Origin: Liolophura sinensis
Taxonomy: Eukaryota > Mollusca > Polyplacophora > Chitonida > Chitonidae
Assembly (NCBI RefSeq): GCF_032854445.1
Contig: NC_088295.1
Span: 4,838,501-4,902,500, forward strand
DNA: 64,000 bases
Direction of reading: 5' to 3'
In this document: positions 10,675-22,600 of the stretch, piece by piece
How the letters are laid out: every line of letters begins with the position of its first letter
Position numbering within the stretch: the first letter of the stretch is position 1
Notes under the pieces: model-generated
Databases searched by the model: none
What the model saw: the letters and a program-made list of their open reading frames with translations, nothing else
What the model was told of the DNA's origin: nothing
Position numbers and translations under genes: made by a program

Positions 10675-13600
10675 ATGGCAGAGGTTGTGGAGGCGCATAG
10701 TTCTCAAGACAATTCAGGAAAAGGAGGTGAGAAGACATGTGCTCACGAACCATTTTACTTTGTTCATTTTTATTTCTGCTCTTCAGGTGTAGAGTATTTA
10801 CTCAGTGTGTTATCAGTTATCTTTGCATAGCTCGTTCTTCGTGGCGATTACTGGTCACAGTATGACTCTTTCCCTTTTAAAAATGGAACAAGCCAGATAA
10901 CGGTGGCCGTAACTGTTCCGAGGGTTTCTGAACCAACTTACGTACATGTACCATCGTCGCAAATGTTACCGCCAATGTTAAAAGCCCGAAGCTCGTCCCC
11001 GCACCGTTCAGTTTAGGCCAGGCATCGCTACAACTGCGCTGCGCGTGAAGCGGAAACATTGAGGAAACCCGCCACCTGACTGTAGTTTCACTACTTCGCC
11101 ACTATACCTCAGTAGAAACGAGTGTTGTCACCATCACTATTGACGAATCACCAAATACCATGTGACAGAGACACGTACATGTATCCTGTTACTTTTTACC
11201 ATTGGTGCTTCTCTAATGCGAACAGAAGTTGATTTGAACAAATAACAACATGGTGGCCAGTATTGGTGGCCAGGAGTGGGAGATATTTCAAATCAAGTCA
11301 GTGTGAAGGAAATGTTTTTGATTCACAAAAGTTGTAATGGTGCCCTTCTAAATTGCAAGTTGCAGGGATGAACGTGCAGTTTGGAACCAGGTGGCTTGTT
11401 GACTTGGCCCTTCCCAAATCTTTTAAGGTCCCTTCATGATAGAAAAAAGCACCATGCCAATAAAGTTTCATCGTTGTAGATTGATCTGATACATATAGTG
11501 TATCATTATCTTTGTTTAAATAATTACATGATTGTTGATGACGTGAAGAATTTTTGTTCTGTTACTAGAGGTTTGACACCAAGAAATCAGCTGTGAACTT
11601 TTAATATTAGGTAAGATGTTGGGAGGGCCAGCAAACTTCGCATCCTTGCATAGGACCAATTAGTGAAATATAAACCATCCTTAGACCAAAGCTTTTAGCT
11701 ACAGAAGTCAGCTGTAGCTGATTGAGTTGCTGACATTTGTAATGGATTTGCTATGTGGCTGTGACATTTGACAATAGCATGCCACAATAAAAATTTACTT
11801 TAGTTCCAAAACTGCAGTGTAAATGCGATCAAATTTACAAGCAAACTGTTTAAAGTCTTCTATATTCCCGCCGCTTCTGGTGTTTTATCGCTGCTTAATA
11901 GCAAAATAACAAAATATTTTAACACAAATGTCTTACATTCGTTTTTATAGCTCTATGTTCATTTCATTGCAATGTTCTTATTAGTTTTGGATATGTTTCG
12001 GTTTTAATCATCCTCTGTAGCTGGTTAGAACCGCTACAACTGCTGTGATGAATGCTGCAGATGGTCGTGGGTTTCCCCTGCGATCTGCCTGGTTTCCTCC
12101 CACCATAATGTTGGCCGCCATCGTATAAGTGAATAGTCTTGAGTACAGTAAAACAGTTTAACATGGTAGACTTGCATAATTACAACACAGTGCCCTGTCT
12201 GACATTCAGGTTCACTGACTAGGCAACAGCGGAAGGTAACTGAAAAAATCAGGCTTTCTGAATACAGTGATTTGAGTGAGTTGATGGGAAGGGAAGCCCT
12301 GGATAAAACTAAACATTCGATCACTTAGTCAGAATCAGATACATGTTGGTAGACTTCTGGAAGTCTCAACTTTATTCAGATGTCTAAAATAACAGCAAAA
12401 TTTGGTTGGTGGTATGCCCCTTTGAAATGATACTTGCTGCTGTCTAGCTTGGCGTTCAGCACTGAGATGTTATGAGGCAGTAGGGAACAGGACTGGTTGG
12501 TCTGGTGTCAGTATGATGTGACTGGGAGGGGTGTCCTTTAATAGGCAAAATAAATCTAGACTGTTTATCTGGGCATCATGTAATGTTGGAATACAGTTCT
12601 GCACATGAAGTTATTTAATAGTATGAGATTGTTACCCTTGGTATATATAAACCGGTTCAAAATTAAACTGGAAATTATGGTTTTGTGTTTAAAGGCTAAG
12701 GTGATAAATGTAGGTACAGGACAGTTGTCCACAGTAATGTTGTCCACTAGTGTTTGTAATGAGATCATGTTACCCAATAATAACTTTCCATTCCACAAAG
12801 TAGATGTGTTTGATACAGTTGATAACTGTAAAGACATATACATGTAGGTTCATGTATTCGAATCATAGTGTTTGTGGAACTGATTCTGATTCATTTTATT
12901 GTGGAGCAGGTGTGAATACTTGTTAACATGTTGTACAATATGATTATGTGTTGGCAGGATGTGTTGTTTGTCTGTTTTAATAGATATTGCAATCTCGTGA
13001 CAAAAGGGTCCAGCTATTGAGAATATTAATAGGCAAAAGTCGCATTAAAAGCACTTCACTGACAGCTAGCAGTTTCTGTACCAGCGTTGAAGGTGATTTG
13101 TGTCAGAACATCATGTACATTGTATTTGAGCTTGTGATGTCTGTACATGTGCATGTATGTATGACTGCAGACTGATCCACATCGCAGCTATCTTTGGTGT
13201 AAAGCTACAGAACACTGGGATTTTCAGTGAGATTAAGTAACCCAATCTCCTGCCAGCTGACAGAGAGGAGCTATATGTGAACAGGCTGTGTGAATGGTGT
13301 ACATCTACATTGGGCAGACCTTCCTCAGCCTTGGCCTGTTCACTGTCTAAGCCTTTAACTCTCTACTGTAAAGCAGAGGTACAAGGGGTACAAGCCAGTC
13401 CTATCGCTTCACGACTGACCATTCCACTGAAGATGCCTGCAAGTGTATAATTTGTTAACAACATTGCTAGTTGCCCCACTGGTAACTGATGAACATGCAT
13501 TTGGTACTGTGTTAACTTTCTGGATAATGGACAAGGTTTCATGGTTTGATAAACAAAGATGCTACTTGTAGAGGCTGTGTAAATGTTAGAGTCAGCTGGA

Positions 13601-16600
13601 GATGCAAGCTGGGAATTTCTGTGGAGAGGGTATATAAGGCTACTATAATACAGCCACCCCAGCCCCAAGCTCCCACTCCCGCCCAACCCTTCTCTTACCC
13701 TTAGTGTTCTGTCAGTACTGTAGAAACTGACAACTTTACAGATCTATGGAAACAGTGACTGGACTGTACACATGCAGTTACTTTATCCAGCATCATTAAG
13801 TATCACTATTTGGAACAAAATAAAATAATATAGAACAATTAAATGTCACAGAAAAGGATATTTTTGCGTGTTTCATGGAAGAGTTCAAATGAGAGCTTGT
13901 CTCTTTCTTATCGCTGCTTGAAGGTTTGTGCAGTTCTTGTCAGTATTCAGTGGTGTCTGTCTGTACCTGCTCTCGTCCAGAGGCTTGTCTGTTAAAACAG
14001 GGGATGTACTAGGGTCTTTGTAATTTATATTGGCATCAATGGTGGTGTAATATTGTGTGTGTGGAGGGAAGTGGCATTTGTAATGGCATCAGTGTCAGTG
14101 TAATATTGAAGGTGTGGAGGGAAGTGGCATTTGCAATGGCATCTGTGTTGGTGTACTATTGTGTGTGTGGAGGGAAGTGGCATTTGTAATGGCATCAGTG
14201 TCAGTGTAATATTGAAGGTGTGGAGGGAAGTGGCATTTGCAATGGCATCAGTGTTGGTGTACTATTTTGTGTGTGGAGGGAAGTGGCATTTGTAATGGCA
14301 TCAGTGTCGATGTAATATTGTGGGCTTGAAGGGAAGTGGCATTTCTAATGGCATCAGTGTCAGTGTAATATTGAAGGTGTGAAGGGAAGCTGCATTTGTA
14401 ATGGCATCAGTGTCGTTGTAATATTGTGGGCTTGAAGGGAAGTGGCATTTGTAATGACATCAGTGTCAGTGTAATATTGAAGGTGTGAAGGGAAGCTGCA
14501 TTTGTAATGGCATCAGTGTCGTTGTAATATTGTGGGCTTGAAGGGAAGTGGCATTTGTAATGACATCAGTGTCAGTGTAATATTGAAGGTGTGAAGGGAA
14601 GCTGCATTTGTAATGGCATCAGTGTCGTAATATTGTGGGCTTGAAGGGAAGTGGCATTTGTAATGACATCAGTATCGGTGTAATACTGAAGGTGTGGAGG
14701 GGAGCTGCATTTGTAATGGCATCAGTGTCAGTGTAATATTGAAGGTGTGGAGGGAAATGGCATTTGTAATGACATCAGTGTTGGTGTACTATTGTGTGTT
14801 TGGAGGGAAGTGGCATTTGTAATGGCATCAGTGTCAGTGTAATATTGAAGGTGTGAAGGGAAGCTGCATTTGTAATGGCATCAGTGTCGTTGTAATATTG
14901 TGGGCTTGAAGGGAAGTGGCATTTGTAATGACATCAGTATCAGTGTAATACTGAAGGTGTGGAGGGGAGCTGCATTTGTAATGGCATCAGTGTCAGTGTA
15001 ATATTGAAGGTGTGGAGGGAAATGGCATTTGTAATGGCATCAGTGTTGGTGTACTGTTGTGTGTTTGGAGGGAAGTGACATTTGTAATGACATCAGTGTT
15101 GGTGTACTATTGTGGGTGTGGAGGGAAGTGGCATTTGTAATGGCATCAGTGTTGGTGTAGTATTGTGGGTGTGGAGGGAAGTGGCATTTGTAATGGCATC
15201 AGTGTTGGTGTAATATTGAAGGTGTGGAGGGAAGTGGCATTTGTAATGGCATCAGTGTTGGTGTACTATATTGTGTGTGTGAAGGGAAGTGGCATTTGTA
15301 ATGGCATCAGTGTCAGTGTAATATTGAAGGTGTGGAGGGAAGTGGCATTTGTAATGGCATCTGTGTCAGTGTAATATTGAAGGTGTGGAGGGAAGTGGCA
15401 TTTGTAATGGCATCTGTGTCAGTGTAATATTGAAGGTGTGGAGGGAAGTGGCATTTGTAATGGCATCTGTGTCAGTGTAATATCGAAGGTGTGGAGGGAA
15501 GTGGCATTTGTAATGACATCAGTGTTGGTGTACTATTGTGTGTTTGGAGGGAAGTGGCATTTGTAATGGCATCAGTGTCAGTGTAATATTGAAGGTGTGG
15601 AGGGAAGTGGCATTTGTAATGGCATAAGTGTCGGTGTAATATTGTGGGCTTGAAGGGAAGTGGCATTTATAATGGCATCTGTGTCGGTGTAATATTGAAG
15701 GTGTGGAGGGAAGTGGCATTTGTAATGGCATCAGTGTCAGTGTAATATTGAAGGGTGGAGGGAAGTGGCATTTGAAATGGCATCAGTGTTGGTGTACTAT
15801 TGTGTGTGTGGAGGGAAGTGGCATTTGTAATGGCATCAGTGTCGGTGTAATATAGAAGGCGTGGAGGGAAGTGGCATTTGTAATGGCATCAGTGTCGGTG
15901 TAATATTGTGGGCTTGAAGGGAAGTGGCATTTGTAATGGTGTCAGTGTAATATTGAAGGTGTGGAGGGAAGTGGCATTTGCAATGGCATCAGTGTTGGTG
16001 TACTATTGTGTGTGTGGAGGGAAGTGGCATTTGTAATGGCATCAGTGTCAGTGTAATATAGAAGGCGTGGAGGGAAGCTGCATTTGTAATGGCATCTGTG
16101 TTGGCGTACTATTGTGTGTGTGGAGGGAAGTGGCATTTGTAATGGCATCTGTGTCAGTGTAATATTGAAGGTGTGGAGGGAAGTGGCATTTGTAATGGCA
16201 TCTGTGTCAGTGTAATATTGAAGGTGTGGAGGGAAGTGGCATTTGTAATGGCATCAGTGTCAGTGTAATACTAAAGGTGTGGAGGGAAGCTGCATTTGTA
16301 ATGGCATCAGTGTTGGTGTACTATTGTGTGTGTGGAGGGAAGTGGCATTTGTAATGGCATCAGTGTCAGTGTAATATTGAAGGTGTGGAGGGAAGTGGCA
16401 TTTGTAATGGCATCTGTGTCGGTGTAATATTGTGGGCTTGAAGGGAAGTGGCATTTGTAATGACATCAGTATCGGTGTAATGTTGAAGGTGTGGAGGGAA
16501 GCTGCATTTGTAATGGTGTCAGTGTAATATTGAAGGTGTGGAGGGAAGTGGCATTTGTAATGACATCTGTGTCGGTGTAATATTGAAGGTATGGAGGGAA

Positions 16601-19600
16601 GTGGCATTTGTAATGACATCAGTGTTGGTGTAATACTGAAGGTGTGGAGGGAAGTGGCATTTGTAATGACATCAGTGTCGATGTAATATTGAAGGTGTGG
16701 AGGGAAGTGGCATTTGTAATGACATCTGTGTCGGTGTAATATTGAAGGGGTGGAGGGAAGTGGCATTTGTAATGACATCAGTGTCGATGTAATATTGAAG
16801 GTGTGGAGGGAAGTGGCATTTGTAATGGCATCAGTGTTGGTGTAATATTGAAGGTGTGGAGGGAAGTGGCATTTGTAATGGCATCAGTGTTGGTGTAATA
16901 TTGAAGGTGTGGAGGGAAGTGGCATTTGTAATGACATCAGTGTCTGTGTCTGGGTAAGCAGTTGTGTTAAAGTCAGCTGGTCAGATCACATGCTGTCCCA
17001 GAGTAAGGGTTTTTGTTCTTTGAAAGTGAACATATATGAACATGCTTTGAAGATGCACTTGCTCTGAAATGATACATGTAAACCAATATGTGTGCGTAAA
17101 TATACTGCCACATAAATGACATGACCATGGCCAAGGTAGTTAGCATGTCAACAGGGTGCAGTGACCCGGGAGCTTCTAACCCATGCTGTTGCTGGTAGTA
17201 CAAGTAGTACAAGCTCCCTCTCTGGCCGTAACTGAGGAAGTCTGCCACCAACCTGTCGTTGATCGTGCGTTTCTGGCCTCAGCCCGGTTTTCTTCCACCA
17301 TAATACAGGCCACCATTGTACATGTGAAATATTCTAGACTACAGTGTGAAGAACAAATCAAATAATACATGAGATGTCTGGTCAGCTCAGGCTGCCATTT
17401 AAACTGAAGAACTACATGTAATCAGCGATCTGCTGTTTTTTTTCACAACCCTTGCTGTTCCGTTGTGAATGGATGGATCCAGCACATTCGATGTCCCACC
17501 ACTCCTTCTCGTGACAACATTACTTTCTGTTCTTGGTGAAAGCAGTTGTGACGTCTTGACATCACAGAAAGATTGAACATGATTTGAAAGTAATGTGTGA
17601 GACAATCTGCTTGACCTATTTGCAACAACACTGCATATGATTGCAAACATTTGTGTGTGGTCTTAGCATAGCATAGCATCAGCATCACATTTCTTGTACT
17701 GTCCTTGTAATGTTAAGGGCAAGAGCTAGAGTTATATTAGAATTTTAATTACCCGTAAATGTACAGAACATGAAGTTTAGTTATGAATGTTTGCTTTATG
17801 TTTAGCAGGTGAATGAAGACTCCCTGAATAACCTGAAGAGGGAGCTAGAAGGTTGGCGTGAAGTTCTCATACGCCTGGAGCGAGTGTTTAACTGGGACAA
17901 GCCCTATCATCCGGCTGTACTGGTCGCTGTCACCACACTGGTCTTCGCGTGAGTGACAAAACACAATACATTGTAAATATTGATTTCAGAAAGCTGTTAA
18001 TAGTGACTATCAATAAAGTTAAACTAGTGATAGTGGGCACACTAGTACTACCATTCCTGTGCTTGATCAGTATGTTACCTGTAAAAAGTTTTTTTGTACT
18101 TGTAACATTGTAGCAATATGGTACATGTACTCATATCTGACATGTAATGAACCATGTTTATGTGCTTAGTGACTTAGTCCCAGGTACCTGTATTGTACCT
18201 GTTTATCTCACCTGTGAAGAATCATGTTTGTGTCCTGAGTGAAAGTCCCAGGTACCTGTATTGTACCTGTTTATCTCACCTGTAATGAATCATGTTTGTG
18301 TCCTGAGTGAAAGTCCCAGGTACCTGCATTGTACCTGTTCATCTCACCTGTAATGAACCATGTTTATGTCCTCAGTCCCAGGTACCTGCATTGTACCTGT
18401 TCATCTCACCTGTAATGAACCATGTTTATGTCCTCAGAGCAATATGGTACTTGCAACCATCAGTGCTGACCAGTCTGGCCTTGGCTGGCCTTGTGCTCAG
18501 CCTGATAGACTTCCTGGTGCCGATCATAGGACCAAGACTTATGGGACAGGAGGAATGGTAAGGAGAGTCTAAGAACCTTTTTAGGCATGCTGTCATTGTA
18601 ATATTAGATTCATCTGTTTACTTCATTGGTCTTCTTTGCAGCCTGCAAGGATCTTTAACTCCTGTAAAAACAGTTTGACTTATATGTAGAGAAAACCTCT
18701 GCACCTAGATGTCATGTATGACAAACCTGTATATATTACTATATGACAGACTTGGTCGTATATAGTACGAACTGAGGTGGTTAGCATGCCAGGAATGCAA
18801 AATAACTCAGGGGCCTCTCACCAATGCGGTTGCTGTGAGTTCAAGTCCAGCTCATGCTGGCTTCTTCTCCATCAATACGTGGGAAGGTCTTCCAGCAACC
18901 TGGCAGTGATCGTGGAGAGCTCAATTTCCTCCCACCATAATGCTGACTGCTGTCATATAAGTGAATATATAAATAAATTTGAATAAGTCAATTTATATGT
19001 ATATATATCACAGTCCCTTCATGATGTATTTATTTACTTGTATATGTAGCACAGCACCTTTGTGTATTCATGTACTTGTATATGTAGTACCTCGCCTTTG
19101 TGATGTATTCATGTACTTGTATATGTATCACAGCACCTTTCTGATGTATTCAAGTACTTGTATTTGTATCACAGCACCTTTGTAATGTATTTATGTACTT
19201 GTATATGTATCTCCGCGCCTCTGTGATGTATTCATGTACTTGTATATGTAGCACAGCACCTTTGTGTATTCATGTACTTGTATATGTAGTACCTCGCCTT
19301 TGTGATTTATTCATGTACCTGTATATGTAGCACAGCACCTTTGTGATGTATTCATTTACCTGTATATGTAGCACAGCACCTTTGTAATGTGTTTATGTAC
19401 TTGTATATTTATCACCACGCCTTTGTGATGTATTTATGTACTTGTATATGTATCACAGCACCTTTGTGATGTATTCATGTACTTGTATATGTATCACAGC
19501 ACCTTTGTGATGTATTCATGTACTTGTATATGTATCACGGCACCTTTCTGATGTATTCAAGTACTTGTATTTGTATCACAGCACCTTTGTAATGTATTTA

Positions 19601-22600
19601 TGTACTTGTATATGTATCTCCGCGCCTCTGTGATGTATTCATGTACTTGTATATGTAGCACAGCACCTTCATGATGTATTTATATACTTGGTATATGTAA
19701 CACCGCGCTTTGTGATGTATTCATGTACTTTATTATGTAGCACAGTGCCTTTGTGATGTATTTATGTACCCGTTTATGTATCACAGCGCCTTTGTGATGT
19801 ATTTATGTACCCGTTTATGTATCACAGCGCCTTTGTGATGTATTCAAGTACTTGTATATGTGGTACAGCACCTTAGTGATGTGTATATGTAGCACAGTGC
19901 CTTTGTGATGTATTCAAGTACTGGTATATGTAACACAGTGCCTTTGTGATGTATTCAAGTACTGGTACATGTAGTACAGTGTCTTTGTGATGTATTCAAG
20001 TACTGGTATATGTAGTACAGCATCTTTGTGATGTATTCATTTACTTGTGTATGTAGCACAGCACCTTTGTGATGTATTCATGTACTGGTATATGTAGTAC
20101 AGCATCTTTGTGATGTATTCATGTACTTGTATGTGTAGTATTGCATCTTTGTGATGTATTCATGTACTGGTATATGTAGTACAGCATCTTTGTGATGTAT
20201 TCATGTACTTGTGTATGTATCACAGCACCTTTGTGATGTATTCATGTACTTGTATATGTAGTACCCCGCCTTTGTGATGTATTCATGTACTGGTATATGT
20301 AGTACAGCGTCTTTGTGATGTATTCATGTACTGGTATATGTAGCACAGTGCCTTTGTGATGTATTCATTTACCTGTATATGTAGCACAGCACTTTTGTCA
20401 TGTATTCATGTACTTGTATGTGTAGTATTGCGTCTTTGTGATGTATTCATGTACTGGTATATGTAGTACAGCGTCTTTGTGATGTATTCATGTACTGGTA
20501 TATGTAGTACAGCGTCTTTGTGATGTATTCATGTACTGGTATATGTAGTACAGCGTCTTTGTGATGTATTCATGTACTGGTATATGTAGCACAGTGCCTT
20601 TGTGATGTATTTATGGACTTATGCATGTATTTGTGTACCTGTAGGACAGGAGAACAGGAGAAGAAGTATGAGGAGATCTGTGAGAGGTTCATGCATATCC
20701 AAGTTTACTTTATGTCCTTCAAACAGGCCATGTCTGGTCTAAAAGCTGACAAACCTAAGATGGTGAGTTCCTCACAGACTTGCATATTGATCATCATTTT
20801 AACAAATGTTAAAAGTTGATGGGTTTTACCTGTGAGCAAAACTGTTGTCCAGTATATTGTGTCCTGGGGCATATCTCACTGAAACTGTTGTCCAGTATAT
20901 TGTGTCCTGGGGCATATCTCACTGAAACTGTTGTCCAGTATATTGTGTCCTGGGGCATATCTCACTGAAACTGTTGTCCAGTATATTGTGTCCTGGGGCA
21001 TATCTCACTGAAACTGTTGTCCAGTATATTGTGTCCTGGGGCATATCTCACTGTGATGGTAGTGGACAACAGAGTCTTTTATGTCATCTCCAGTGTTCTA
21101 AATATTTAGAATTTTAGTTGATCGGTTCTTTACAGGTCTATCCGTTTGGCATATCTATCTTGAAAGTAATGAGCACTTTGAGCCTTTGAGTACAACTTTG
21201 AGTACAATTGATGTGTTGTGAGCAAAAGGGTGCTGGTACACTGTATGGTGTGGTGCTGACTTTTCCCATTGAACATTTGGATTTTCTTTAAGCTGCCTAA
21301 ATAAGCCAGCAGTGGTTCTGTTGTCATCTCAATGCTATGAATTGGCATTTTTGTGTACATGTATCTGGCTATAAATATATAACATTTATTTATATATTTT
21401 AAGGATATTAATAAATATAATTGTGATATACCTGTATAGGTGTTAAGACAATTCTTTGTCAGACATTTGGGATGTTTAGAATTTCAGGACACCTTGTACA
21501 TTCAGTTAAGCTGCGTCTCATGTTTCAGTATTTCTGTGTGGTCATGGGCTGCCTGCTGATATTTGCCTGGCTGGGGAGTCTTGTGGACAATCTCTTCCTC
21601 ACTTACTTCCTGGGTAAGTACCCTACGAGGATTCATACACATTGATTTTAGACCCCGGAATTTGGTACTAAACTTCAGTTGAAAACTGAATATTGGGGTA
21701 TAAAAACTCAATTCTGTGTTTTTCTGGTACAAGTGCTCAAATTTTGGGATAAAAACTGAATTGCTTTCGAATCTATATGCGTAGCGATGAGCGGTTGACT
21801 TCAGTCGCCAATGGCTGCATCCATGACAAGCTGAAGTGGTCATGCATGTATTGGCTGTAATTAAATTAAAATTAATCTTTTAAAAAATATAGAAACTATG
21901 GTGATACGGCTTGGTGGGTATAAAAAAAGGGGTGAGTTGCTTTGTTTAGTTTGATCAATGCTCGGTATGCCAGGAAAAGTAATGAAAAGTAGTGGCCATT
22001 TGACAGCTGTATGTAATGGTTAATATTGGTTTCTGCCCGGCTACAGAGGACAATTAAAACCAAAAATAATCCAAAACTAATCGTGTGTTGACGGTGTTAA
22101 TCAAGCATGAATGGCGGGCTGTGATAGTTTCATCATATACCTCTGAGCATGATAAGCCTTAATTCGCCTATGTTTACTTTTGATATAATGTTTGATAGTT
22201 CCTTTCTTTCTTGTAATATTAGACCAACAACAGAACATGCATCCCCATGGTTTATAACTGTTTTATTATACAATGTATATCTCTGATCAGGGTAATATAC
22301 TTGTAAAAAAGGATATGTCTGTATCAACAATACAATCATGATGAACCTCAAATGAAGTTGAACTTTCTTATATATACATGTATATAGGTATATCATATAT
22401 ACTTTCACGTTCACAAAATTACCGATATCCAAAGCAGAATTAAACTCAATACCCGGTTATAGTCAGGGCTTAAAATATAAAATCAGTCTGGACCAGAAAA
22501 AAACTCAGTTTTGAGTTTCCGGTTGTTAAAGTTTGGACTTGTATAAATCCCTGCTGTATTCTGTATAAACCTAAAACCATGCAGTAGTTTATGCTGCCAC

